64,000 nt of DNA from Promethearchaeota archaeon. Its GTDB lineage: Archaea > Asgardarchaeota > Lokiarchaeia > Sigyniarchaeales > SOKP01. How positions within the stretch are numbered: the stretch's first letter is position 1; each line of letters begins with the position of its first letter. Location: positions 33,497 through 97,496 of the forward strand of contig JAHLWS010000024.1 of assembly GCA_019057795.1 (NCBI GenBank), in the 5' to 3' direction. Position numbers and translations under genes: made by a program. This document shows, piece after piece, positions 9,023 to 17,540 of the stretch. The notes below the pieces were generated by a model. The model was not told the DNA's origin, made no database searches, and worked only from the letters and a program-made list of their open reading frames with translations.

Positions 9023-9204
9023 TCTTTAAACCTTTCTTTTACATCATCATGGGATATAAATTCTCCCTTATCCAACTGCTCAATACCTTTTGTAATCATT
9101 TGCTGAACATAAATTGATTCCATGATATCATCGTAATTAGCATCATTTGGAAGCTTTTTAATTGATTCAATTACCTTTTCTTTTATTGTTTGCATATTCT
9201 TCAA
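9010..9204 (-). CDS. Orphan antitoxin (partner toxin decayed)
   Basis: A 64-residue helical protein (…SIKKLPNDANYDDIMESIY…, ending VKERFKEWLK). It is a clear homologue of the 64-residue antitoxin at 58159, which has SLPDDLTVEEI in the same place and ends AKERLKKWLI. In that locus the gene is followed, with a 13-base overlap, by a ParE/RelE toxin. Here only a 21-codon toxin remnant follows. A solitary antitoxin can protect against the related toxin elsewhere; whether this one cross-neutralises the 58341 toxin is open. Confidence 0.8.
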   Translation of the reverse strand: MKNMQTIKEKVIESIKKLPNDANYDDIMESIYVQQMITKGIEQLDKGEFISHDDVKERFKEWLK

Positions 9205-9520
9205 TATTTATAATGTATTTATAATTTAAATTATTAATCTTAGGATTGATTAAATCTTAAAATAATTAAATAAATCAATTAAAAGTGAGTGAAAATGCTT
9301 AATATCTGCCCTATTTGGGTAGAATACTAAAAAATTTAAGAAAAAGGATCATTCTAACTAAGAAAATTTTAATTTTCCATTTAGGGAATATTCATGCAGA
9401 TTAATCCTTACAAGTAGTATTTTATAAACTTCCTATGTAATAATTGCATATACATTTAAATTGAGTGAAATTCTAATATACTTTAACACTTGATATGACA
9501 ACATTTAGCGTGAGAAAAGG
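9205..9520. other. Intergenic region, no gene seen
   Basis: About 316 A/T-rich bases between the orphan antitoxin and the membrane winged-helix gene. No open frame of convincing composition appears on either strand, and no long inverted repeat was found by eye. It must contain the promoters of the two divergent genes. Confidence 0.4.
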
Positions 9521-10021
9521 ATGAAATATAAAAGAAATCAATATTCTGAAGGAGTTAGCGTTTGCTCTTTCATTATAGCTGGTATTTTAATTTATTGGGG
9601 AACTAATGATATCTTTGTACCCCTTTGGGCTGGTACATCAATTAATTGGTGGGGACTCTTCTGGTATGCAATTGCGGCAGCTATTATTGGCGGTCAGATC
9701 GCAGCGTGGGCTAACAGAAGTAAACTAAGAAACGCTGTTTTATACGAGTATGAGGAACATCCGGAAGCAACCATCGAAGAAATTAGCCAAAACACGGGAA
9801 TTACTATAAAAGATGTACAAGCCATAATTTTAGACTTAAAAGCAAGTGGCTTATTACGAGGTAAATTCTCTTCCACTACAGGACAATTGACTCATGCAGA
9901 AGTTATAAAAAAACCACAAGGAGAAGTTTCAGAAGGAAAAGTAACTTATTGTCCAAATTGTGGAACCGCAAAAGTAAAAGAATCGGCAGTATTTTGCTCA
10001 TATTGCGGTACAAAATTATAA
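9521..10021 (+). CDS. Membrane-anchored winged-helix protein with C-terminal zinc ribbon
   Basis: A 166-residue protein of three parts. Residues 12-30 and about 43-64 form two hydrophobic segments. Residues 75-115 (VLYEYEEHPEATIEEISQNT, then GITIKDVQAIILDLKASGLL) read as a winged helix-turn-helix. The C-terminus has a zinc ribbon, CPNCGTAKVKESAVFCSYCG. This combination suggests a DNA-binding or protein-binding module held at the membrane, perhaps a sensor-regulator. No partner gene is adjacent. Named family not recognised. Confidence 0.75.
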   Translation: MKYKRNQYSEGVSVCSFIIAGILIYWGTNDIFVPLWAGTSINWWGLFWYAIAAAIIGGQIAAWANRSKLRNAVLYEYEEHPEATIEEISQNTGITIKDVQAIILDLKASGLLRGKFSSTTGQLTHAEVIKKPQGEVSEGKVTYCPNCGTAKVKESAVFCSYCGTKL

Positions 10022-10143
10022 ATTATAACTTTTCTTATTTTTTTATTCTAAAATTACTTTTTAGTAAAAACTTTATAAACTAATTTAGCAAATTAATAGT
10101 AATAATTGATTTTGAAGAGAAATATCGTATAAGGGTGTAAAAT

Positions 10144-11193
10144 ATAGAATTAGAAGATGAAAGGTTTTCGAAAGACGAAAACCTATGGGAAGAACATAAG
10201 ATTCCATTAACTTATGATCAAGAGAGTATGACAAAGTGGTTTGATGAAAAAAGAGGAGGTATTGAAGGAAGAGCAGATGTATTCTATCTTATGTTTGGTA
10301 TAACGTATAACTGTCAGCTTAAATGTCCACATTGTTGCGTGGGAAATTACAAAAATGAACCACGTCGAGAACTTACAACGGATGAAATTAAGGACATATT
10401 AGATCAATCTGCTAAAGCTTTTGTGGTCAACTTCTTTGGAGGTGAACCAACCATGAGAGCAGATATAATGGAATTAATAAAGTACGCTTCAGAAAGAGCT
10501 GTGTATGTATTTTGTGATACAAATGGATTAAAAATCACGAAGGATTTTGCAAGACAATTAAAGGATAGCGGTTTAGAAATGCTTTATGTTAGCATCGATA
10601 GTCCAATTCCAGAAAAACACGACCAATTGCGCGGAATGAAAGGAACATATAATAAAGCTGTTCAGGGTATAAAAAATGCGCTTGAAGTGAGATTAAAATG
10701 TGCTCTTTCTACTTATGTAACCAAAGAAACTCTAGCTAACGGTGAATTTGAAGATGTAATCGAATTAGCAAGAGAGTTAGGGGCAAATGGAGTAAGATAT
10801 TTATTACCTACCCCAGCTGGTAGATGGTTATATAATCCTGAGGTAAAATTGACGCTTAAAGAAGAGAGAAAAGTTAGAAAAATTGCGGAGTTTCCATTTG
10901 TATGTAGAGATTTTTATTTTCAAACTCAAAGTTCAAGTCAATGTAGGGGAATTGCAGATAACGTGTATTTCTACATTTCGCCTTATGGAGATGTCCAGCC
11001 TTGTTGCTTCATGCCACTTACTTTCGGAAATACCAGGGAAGAACCTCTGAAAACAATTTTAGAAAGAATGTGGGGCCATCCAATGATGTGCGAATCTTGG
11101 ACAAAAAAAGAATGCCCAATGTTAAACGAAGAATTCAGGAGCAAATATATAAATACAATTCCTCCTAAAACTAAGCTACCATTTAGAATGTAA
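10144..11193 (+). CDS. Radical SAM protein with SPASM-like C-terminus
   Basis: The clear core begins at ATG 10228 (321 aa). The radical-SAM cluster motif is C-Q-L-K-C-P-H-C (CX3CX2C), with FFGGEPTMR and a late cysteine-rich tail (SSSQCRG, GDVQPCCFM, MCESW, KKECPM) of the SPASM/auxiliary-cluster type. Such enzymes modify peptides or proteins or mature cofactors; the substrate is unknown. The frame is open and coding-like for 28 codons upstream (IELEDERFSKDENLWEEHK…) but has no ATG, GTG or TTG there. An ATA at 10144 sits 6 bases after a GGGTG ribosome-type site, so the true start may be ATA, or 10228 may be used. Confidence 0.8.
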   Translation: MELEDERFSKDENLWEEHKIPLTYDQESMTKWFDEKRGGIEGRADVFYLMFGITYNCQLKCPHCCVGNYKNEPRRELTTDEIKDILDQSAKAFVVNFFGGEPTMRADIMELIKYASERAVYVFCDTNGLKITKDFARQLKDSGLEMLYVSIDSPIPEKHDQLRGMKGTYNKAVQGIKNALEVRLKCALSTYVTKETLANGEFEDVIELARELGANGVRYLLPTPAGRWLYNPEVKLTLKEERKVRKIAEFPFVCRDFYFQTQSSSQCRGIADNVYFYISPYGDVQPCCFMPLTFGNTREEPLKTILERMWGHPMMCESWTKKECPMLNEEFRSKYINTIPPKTKLPFRM

Positions 11194-11478
11194 AAAAAAA
11201 TTTTATCCTTATTTTTTAATCTTCAAAAATTCAAGTAGATTACTCGTAGATTGTCTTACTGAACTCAAATAATTTCACTTAGAAGAGTAACGGTTTTAGA
11301 AGATATTTTCTCAATATTAACACGCACTTCTTTCTTCAACAATTTCTCGAAAAATTAGGAAACAGCATTACACGCAAAAAATTATGGAAATTGACAATTG
11401 TTTAATATTCAATAAATTTATTTCTTTAAATTTCTATTATTGTAATGAATAAAAATAAATTAAAAGCATAAAAATAAA

Positions 11479-11709
11479 ATGAAAGTATATCTTGAAAAAG
11501 AAGTAGCTGAGGATTTAATTGGTTATAAATTGAGAAATATTCAAGAAAATATTAAAAAAATATTAAAAAGATGGAATGAAATTGAATCGTCTACATTTTT
11601 AGAGAAGGCAAAAAATGGTACATATTCTGAAGCGGAAAACGATGCGATTGATTTAAAGCAATTATTACTTGAAGAAAATAAATTAAATAACCTAATGAAT
11701 TCCTTTTAG
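11479..11709 (+). CDS. Small helical protein, probable antitoxin of the following TumE-like gene
   Basis: 76 residues, predicted almost entirely helical and highly charged (IQENIKKILKRWNEIESSTF and DLKQLLLEENKLNNLMNSF), with no known motif. Its stop codon directly abuts the ATG of the DUF6516-like gene at 11710. A short helical gene followed without spacing by a toxin-like gene is the common antitoxin-toxin order. Function is inferred from this context only. Confidence 0.55.
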   Translation: MKVYLEKEVAEDLIGYKLRNIQENIKKILKRWNEIESSTFLEKAKNGTYSEAENDAIDLKQLLLEENKLNNLMNSF

Positions 11710-12078
11710 ATGAAGAATATTTTGACAGGTCTTGACAAACTTATTGTTGCACGCAAAATTCTATTAGAAAATTTACTTCCAAAAATTAAAAATGAATATA
11801 TCGATGATGAACGCCCGTTTTTAGAAATTTCTTTTTTTAAAGGATTAATTCTCTATATCCGTTATAATGACTATGAAGAATATTCTTATCAATTAATCTA
11901 TTCACAGAATCCTCTTGATAGAATTCGTTATGATAATTATGATGATATGTGGAATGTTAAATCTAAACCTCATCATTATCATCCTAGAGGAGAAAAAGCT
12001 GCTATTGAAAGCTCGATGAATGGAGATCCCAAACATGATATGCTAATTCTTATAAAAGAGTTTTTAATTGTCTTATAA
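11710..12078 (+). CDS. TumE/DUF6516-like toxin candidate
   Basis: 122 residues. The middle has the strand-rich pattern with IRYNDYEEYSYQLIYSQNP, then RYDNYDD, the histidine cluster KPHHYHPRGEK, and a C-terminal helix (DMLILIKEFL). This resembles the TumE (DUF6516) toxin family, in which a YDN-containing strand and a His-rich loop precede a terminal helix. The assignment rests on recalled family pattern, not on a search. It is translated directly after the small helical gene at 11479. Confidence 0.55.
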   Translation: MKNILTGLDKLIVARKILLENLLPKIKNEYIDDERPFLEISFFKGLILYIRYNDYEEYSYQLIYSQNPLDRIRYDNYDDMWNVKSKPHHYHPRGEKAAIESSMNGDPKHDMLILIKEFLIVL

Positions 12079-12168
12079 TCTCCAATATTATATGGGGGTT
12101 CGAATCCTTTTTTCATAAAAGATTAGAGTATATTCAGATTAGAATCATTTTGATCCAATTTTTCCTGA

Positions 12169-12429
12169 AATGGAGGGGTTTGTGCTAACGGAAAAAGAAA
12201 AAAAGTAGCAATAGCTCTAGGTCATGAACCATATGGGGCTATGGCTGGAATTACCGGCGTACCATTAGCCATAGGAGCAATTATGATGATCGACGGTAAA
12301 ATCAATAAAAAAGGAGTTTTAACTCCTGAAGAGGCAATAACTGAACCAATGGAATTTTTTAATAGACTTGCTCCTTATTGTGGTAAAAATCTTTCAGGTA
12401 AGGATATTTTGATAATTAGAGAAGATTAA
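12169..12429 (+). pseudogene. C-terminal relic of a saccharopine dehydrogenase-type gene
   Basis: A frame open from 12169 to the stop at 12429 reads through GHEPYGAMAGITGVPLAIGA, a short gap, then GKINKKGVLTPEEAI and PMEFFNRLAP. This is the C-terminal end of saccharopine dehydrogenase-like oxidoreductases, where a (T/A)GxTGxPxAIGA helix and a (K/R)KGVxxPE loop are conserved. The NAD-binding domain and most of the catalytic domain (several hundred codons) are missing: a TGA lies just upstream at 12166. An internal ATG at 12241 could start a 62-residue peptide, but a functional enzyme is impossible. Confidence 0.7.
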
Positions 12430-12487
12430 TCTAAATTAATTTTTTTTTTATATATCTTTTTATAGAAAAACAAGTGCAATTATAATC

Positions 12488-13315
12488 ATGGAAAAGTTAA
12501 TCGTTTCATGTGTTCAATTTGCGTATAAGCAAATTGAAAGTTTCGATGATTTCGCTAAAAATGTGGAAAATTTAATGAACCAAGCCGATGGTTCGGATTT
12601 TGTCGTGTTTCCCGAGACTATTACTTTAGAACTTCAATATCTAATTCCAAACAACAATTTGAATAAAATCCCTGAATTCACTAAGAAATACAGAAACCTT
12701 TTCGCTCGCTTATCTAAAGAAAAAGGGCAATATATTATAGGGGGTTCACACTTAACAATTGAAAACGGAAAGGAGTATAATATAGGGCATATATTTTGCC
12801 CCGATGGAAAATTATTGATACATCGAAAAACACATCTTTTTCCATTAGAAGCAAGTATGGGGGTGACTCCTGGAAACACTTTAGAAATCTTCGAAACCGA
12901 AAAAGCGAACATTGGTCTGGCTATCTGTTACGAGATGGAGTTTCCAGAAGTAGCTCGAACATTAACTTTAAAAGGGGCTGATGTTATTTTTTGCCCCTCC
13001 TATACCATAGGCGAAGCTGGATTCTGGCGCGTTAGGCATTGTTGCCAAGCACGAGCCATAGAAAATCAGATTTACGTCCTCCATTCGTGTTTGGTAGGAG
13101 AGTCTCCGCATAAAGGAATGGAAGGATGGGGAAGATCGTCAATTTTAAGTCCGTGCGAAACTCCATGGAATCCTAATGGCATAATTGCTGAAGCTAAAAC
13201 AAATGAAGAAATGGTGATAACTGGTGAATTAGATCTTAAGGTTCTACACAAAAAAAGAAAACGTGGAGCGGCTACTACTCTTAAAGACCGACGTCCTGAA
13301 ATCTATAAAATTTAA
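12488..13315 (+). CDS. Carbon-nitrogen hydrolase (nitrilase/amidase family)
   Basis: A 275-residue cytoplasmic enzyme of the nitrilase superfamily. The catalytic Glu-Lys-Cys triad is visible: E43 in FPETITLE, K114 in HRKTHLFPLE and C147 in LAICYEMEFPE. The substrate-side features (RHCCQARAIENQIYVLHS) fit amidases of the omega-amidase/N-carbamoyl-amidase branches. It would hydrolyse a small amide or N-carbamoyl compound; the exact substrate cannot be read. It stands alone, after the saccharopine-dehydrogenase relic. Confidence 0.9.
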   Translation: MEKLIVSCVQFAYKQIESFDDFAKNVENLMNQADGSDFVVFPETITLELQYLIPNNNLNKIPEFTKKYRNLFARLSKEKGQYIIGGSHLTIENGKEYNIGHIFCPDGKLLIHRKTHLFPLEASMGVTPGNTLEIFETEKANIGLAICYEMEFPEVARTLTLKGADVIFCPSYTIGEAGFWRVRHCCQARAIENQIYVLHSCLVGESPHKGMEGWGRSSILSPCETPWNPNGIIAEAKTNEEMVITGELDLKVLHKKRKRGAATTLKDRRPEIYKI

Positions 13316-13402
13316 TTGTAAGATTTAAATTAAAAATAAAAACCTTTAATATTATAAGTCAATTTACTCTATCTTAACATTAATTCAATTTAATAAAAAA
13401 AT

Positions 13403-14684
13403 GTGAATAAAATGGCAATTAAATTAAAATCCGATTTCTCGTTGACAGAAATAGAAGAAAAATTAGGCACTAAAAGTTTTATTGGTCTTGCTTTTGTAAC
13501 TATTTATATTAACCTATTCTTTATACAAGCTTTGCGAGCTTTTATACCAGGTGTGTATGTCTCAATAACTCATGTCGTATTCGGAGAGGATGTTCTTGTG
13601 AATGGGATGATTCTTTTAGCTCTAATATTTTTCTTTATACCAGGGTTAACCAATACGATCTGCAAAAAAGTTGGGTTAAATAAGTTGATGAAATTTTCAA
13701 TACTTGCTATAGTAATATTTAGATTATTATTAGCTTTTCAATTACCGTCTAAGTTGGAAACAATATGTGTTGGTTTGATCATCACTTTCTACGGTTTTTA
13801 CCTAAGCACATTCAGTACATTATGGTTAAGAGAAAACGATGAGATTAAGTCGAATCATAAAATAATTTTCATAACCTTAACAATACTAATTGCGTTTCTT
13901 ATAGATTATTTTATTCGGGCATTAGGATTATCTCTCGATATCTCTCTTAGCTCCTGGCTTAATCTTAGATTGGAATTTGACGCAATATTTTTGGTTGATT
14001 TTTCAAATTCCTTTAAGCGGACTATGTATATATTTGACCTATAAACACTTTCCCCGCTTTTCTAGTAAGATTAAACCAGAAAAACCTGCAGACCCCGAGT
14101 ATAAAACTTTAAATTCGTTGATCTTCGTTGGAGTTGGAATGTTTTTCTTTTTACAATTTAGCCTTTTCTTATACCCAAATGTTATTGCTCAATATACCGC
14201 AACTAGTTATTACTTTAATAATATTCTAAATATTATTTGTTTAATGGTGGCGACTTGTTTGGTGCTATTCATAAAAATAGACTTCTTTTCAGATATTAGA
14301 TTATCGATTATTTTAAATGCATTTATGATCTTATCGCTGATATTGTTTTTCTTCTTTCCCAAAGATTTAACCTATGTTGCAAGTATTTTTATCTCAATAT
14401 CACTAATTATCATGTATTTAAATTTCTATATACTCTTTTCCCGAATGACGAAAATTAACTTTAAATGGGAGAAAGTAAAAACGATATCTAATGCACTGAC
14501 TATTGGATTTGCATTCATGGTTATTTTTGATGTACTCCATATCTTTACAACTGACTGGTCTGGAACAATAGAAGCTTTCAAAGGATTAGGCCCTATAATT
14601 ATGTTAACGGCAGGAATTCTATTTTCTATTTCAAGTTTTGGCGCAATCATGCTTAAATCAAAAAAGGAGGGATCAGAAAGATGA
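13403..14684 (+). CDS. Polytopic membrane protein interrupted by an apparent frameshift
   Basis: Two overlapping frames cover one gene. The first (from GTG 13403 or ATG 13412 to a stop at 14044) and the second (open from 13926 to 14684) are both rich in hydrophobic segments; joined near 13926-13980 they give about 425 residues with some 11-12 membrane helices. The first frame loses its character after LDISLSSWLN, while the second is coding-like from there (LILDWNLTQYFWLIF). Either an indel in the sequence or a real frameshift is present. The stop overlaps the start of the EEP gene at 14681 (ATGA), so the two are translationally coupled. Confidence 0.65.
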
Positions 14685-15529
14685 AAAAATTATATAGAAT
14701 AATAGCATTAGTATTATTTTTCACTCCTTTACTATCTGCTTTCCTCATGTTTGGTATATGTGAAAGTCCGGGAGAGGCACCGACAGCACAAACAGAATTC
14801 AAGATAATGACGTATAATATACATTTTGGGCAAGGCTACGATGATAAACTTAATCTAGAACGGATAGCGCAAAATATCTTAACAGAAGATCCTGATATTA
14901 TTGGACTACAAGAAGTAGATAACGGTAGAATTACAACTCAAGGGATAGATATGGCTCGCTGGTTATCAAATAGGTTAAACATGTATTTCTTTTATTATCC
15001 ATCTGAGAATGAACATCAAGGAGGGTGTGCTTTACTAAGTAAATATCCTATTAAATCCACGGTTGGTTATATGGTACCTAGTATTTCTTCTCAACGAGTT
15101 TTAATTCACGGAGTTGTTGAAATTGATTCCTCTCTTAACTTGGATGTGTTTGTGACTCATCTAGGCTTAATTAATTGGAGTGAAGATATGACTGCTCAGG
15201 TTGATTTTGTACTTTCTAAGACGAACGCAGTTATGTCAGGTAATCCTAAAATATTAATGGGAGATCTTAACTTAGAAAATGATACAACCCAAATTCAAAC
15301 TATCCGAACCTTTTTCAATGATACTATGGATGGTTATGATAAGCATCGTACTTTTCCAAGTTATCTTTTATATGACATTCCTGATGAGTGGATCGATTAC
15401 ATTTTTGCAACGGGATATAACGATGTAATAGATAGCTATGTTGTGACAGATTTCGTAGCTGGGATTGATACTCCCGCTGAATTTGGCTCAGATCACTTAC
15501 CTGTGGTAACTATTTTAACTTTCCCCTAA
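14681..15529 (+). CDS. Exported endonuclease/exonuclease/phosphatase (EEP) family protein
   Basis: 282 residues. Residues 7-26 form a signal/anchor helix, so the enzyme faces outside. The EEP metal site is intact: N46 in TYNIHFG, E78 in GLQEVDNG, GDLNLEN, and the D271-H272 pair in GSDHLPV. EEP enzymes are Mg-dependent phosphodiesterases acting on nucleic acids, phosphoinositides or sphingolipids. ALLSKYPI and the arrangement after a many-helix membrane protein recall the C-terminal half of eukaryotic CWH43/PGAP2-interacting protein. Substrate is unknown; an extracytoplasmic lipid headgroup is plausible. Confidence 0.85.
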   Translation: MKKLYRIIALVLFFTPLLSAFLMFGICESPGEAPTAQTEFKIMTYNIHFGQGYDDKLNLERIAQNILTEDPDIIGLQEVDNGRITTQGIDMARWLSNRLNMYFFYYPSENEHQGGCALLSKYPIKSTVGYMVPSISSQRVLIHGVVEIDSSLNLDVFVTHLGLINWSEDMTAQVDFVLSKTNAVMSGNPKILMGDLNLENDTTQIQTIRTFFNDTMDGYDKHRTFPSYLLYDIPDEWIDYIFATGYNDVIDSYVVTDFVAGIDTPAEFGSDHLPVVTILTFP

Positions 15530-15668
15530 ATAAATAAAATAAATATTTTCTTCAATTTTTTTTTGTCTATTTTTTGTATAAAATAATTATTAGTCCTTTA
15601 AACTTAGTCTATGGCAATATTAAAAAAAAAATAATTAAAAAAAATTATATAACTTTTAAGCTGGTTTT

Positions 15669-16760
15669 TTACGACTGAGCACTTTGGCCATTAACATAGA
15701 CGCTACCAGTGGATGTTGCTAATGTGAATGTATATTTATACATCGCTATTCCATAATTATCTGAGAAAAAGACACTTCCTAATATTTCCATTGTAGCATG
15801 AGGTGTATAATTGATGGATCCTGTACTGGTTGAGCTTACAAATCGAAAGCCAGTATTGGCTAAATTATCTCTATAAAATACATTTATACTTCCTGTTGAT
15901 GTATGTACATTGCTAGTAACATTAGCCCCCATATCTATATATTGATAAAGTTCTGCATCAATATTGCCAGTTGAGGTTTGAAGTTTTAGATCAATATCCT
16001 TAAAATAGTACATATTATAGCTTTTGAATGTCACGCTCCCAGTTGAGACAATTCCAGTTAAATCATCTCCCATCCCACAATTTGTATAGTTTAATAGAAG
16101 TGACCCCGTTGCTGTAATTGCTTTAAACCCATGAGTAAAATTGGTGTTTTTGGCAAAAAGGTCAATGCTCCCGGTACTAGTCTGAAGTCCAACTTTCCCT
16201 TGGAATTCGTTGTTGCCTAATGTGGTTAATTTTACTGAACCTGTACTCGAAGTAAGGGAAGTGTCATTTAAGAGAACTTTATCTGGAACTGACATTTCTA
16301 TCGCACCAGTATCTGTTGTGGCGTCAATATCATATATTATGTCGGTTCTCAGTGTAACTGTTATTGTAATTTCATATGATTTAAACCAGTACGAAGGATC
16401 AAACCAAACATCTGGTAAAACCTCAAGATTGAATATACCAGCTGATTCAGCCCACCACTCAGTACTTGGACTAAAGAAGTCTAAGTAAGTTTTATCAGAC
16501 ATGAATAACCCCGCAATCTTTATATCAACATCGATTTCTGCGAAATAAGAAGTTGCTGTAGTATTATATTTAACGATAATTTTTCCGATATCGGCATTAA
16601 TACTCAATTCTTCAATAGGAGCGGGAGAGCTTGGTTCATATTGGAAACTAAATGAATCATCGATACTCATAGCTGTTGCAAAACCGGTAACAACAAAACC
16701 AATACTTCCTCCCACAATCAGAGCAGCTATAATGATTAAAGCTTTATTATAATTTCTCAT
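15669..16760 (-). CDS. Surface protein with TG-turn beta repeats (DUF4097-like adhesin)
   Basis: About 363 residues. An N-terminal membrane anchor (ALIIIAALIVGGSIGFVVTG) is followed by a beta-rich exterior domain in which a turn motif recurs about every 20-30 residues: TDTGAIE, SSTGSVK, TSTGSID, TATGSLL, VSTGSVT, TSTGNID, TSTGSIN, TSTGSIN, TSTGSVY. This regular x-S/T-T-G-S/N-hydrophobic pattern suits a right-handed beta-helix of the DUF4097 type. ATG 16760 is preferred over GTG 16769 because the GTGA there looks like its ribosome site. A related anchored protein is at 45968. Role likely at the cell surface. Confidence 0.75.
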   Translation of the reverse strand: MRNYNKALIIIAALIVGGSIGFVVTGFATAMSIDDSFSFQYEPSSPAPIEELSINADIGKIIVKYNTTATSYFAEIDVDIKIAGLFMSDKTYLDFFSPSTEWWAESAGIFNLEVLPDVWFDPSYWFKSYEITITVTLRTDIIYDIDATTDTGAIEMSVPDKVLLNDTSLTSSTGSVKLTTLGNNEFQGKVGLQTSTGSIDLFAKNTNFTHGFKAITATGSLLLNYTNCGMGDDLTGIVSTGSVTFKSYNMYYFKDIDLKLQTSTGNIDAELYQYIDMGANVTSNVHTSTGSINVFYRDNLANTGFRFVSSTSTGSINYTPHATMEILGSVFFSDNYGIAMYKYTFTLATSTGSVYVNGQSAQS

Positions 16761-16914
16761 TTTTTTCACAGTCGTATTTTTATTTTTAATAGGTTTAATA
16801 GGTTAAGATTAGATTTTTTAGGTAATATTTAAATAAAATTTAGACCGATTTTTGTTATTATACTTGGAAGTATAAAGTTAGGCTTTATAATTCATAAATA
16901 AAATAAAGAAGAAT

Positions 16915-17442
16915 TTAGAGATTTTTCACTAAAGAAATAGCAAAATTCTTAGCGTTTTCGAGATCCATTTCATTGGGGCGACCTTTAATTTTCTCTCTAT
17001 CTTTTTTCGCTTTCTCTCTTTGATCCTCTGGCAAATTTTCTAACATAGCTAACTGAGTATCTAAAGGTATGCCTAAATTCTCGCCAACACAATCAAATTC
17101 ACCAATAATTTCGCAATTATGTTTTTTAATGACACCAGTTATCCGTTTAAATGGTTCTTGAAATAATTTTAAACTGGCATGCGTACAAAAATAAGCGAGT
17201 TTGACAGGGAATTCAGGAACAGCTTTTTTTATCATAGCTAAGATTGATTTATCAACTCTACTAGCATAAACTCCTGAACCTAAAAACACAATATCATATG
17301 AACTCAATGTTGTAGGGTCTACGTCTTTAGCATGAATTAAGTCTACATCGTAATCCAATAAGCCATCCTTCATACTTTTAGCTATTTTTTCTGTGTTTCC
17401 CGTATTGGAAAAATAAGTAATTAGAATTTTCAAATAATTCAC
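16915..17442 (-). CDS. Flavodoxin-domain protein
   Basis: 175 residues. The FMN phosphate loop is YFSNTGNTEKIAK near the N-terminus, followed by DIVFLGSGVYASR and the Rossmann-like alternation typical of flavodoxins. The C-terminus is helical and charged (EDQREKAKKDREKIKGRPNE). It probably carries electrons as an FMN protein in the cytoplasm, as an alternative to ferredoxin, or acts in a dedicated redox reaction. A second flavodoxin-domain protein with a HemG-like N-terminus lies at 62710. Confidence 0.85.
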   Translation of the reverse strand: MNYLKILITYFSNTGNTEKIAKSMKDGLLDYDVDLIHAKDVDPTTLSSYDIVFLGSGVYASRVDKSILAMIKKAVPEFPVKLAYFCTHASLKLFQEPFKRITGVIKKHNCEIIGEFDCVGENLGIPLDTQLAMLENLPEDQREKAKKDREKIKGRPNEMDLENAKNFAISLVKNL

Positions 17443-17540
17443 CTTAATATCTTATTATATTAATTATCGAATAAAAATAGTTAAGTCATTATTTAAAGCG
17501 TATTTTTTAAAAATAAAGAGACAAACTCCCTATTATTTTA

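Noticed and set aside
11200..11478. Minus-strand fragment reading FEKLLKKEVRVNIEKISSKT
   Set aside because: Only about 25 codons with stops on both sides; possible relic, but no family could be named.
12090..12112. GGGGGTTCGAATCC-like sequence resembling a tRNA T-arm
   Set aside because: The stem would contain three G-U pairs and there is no matching acceptor or anticodon arm upstream; not a tRNA.
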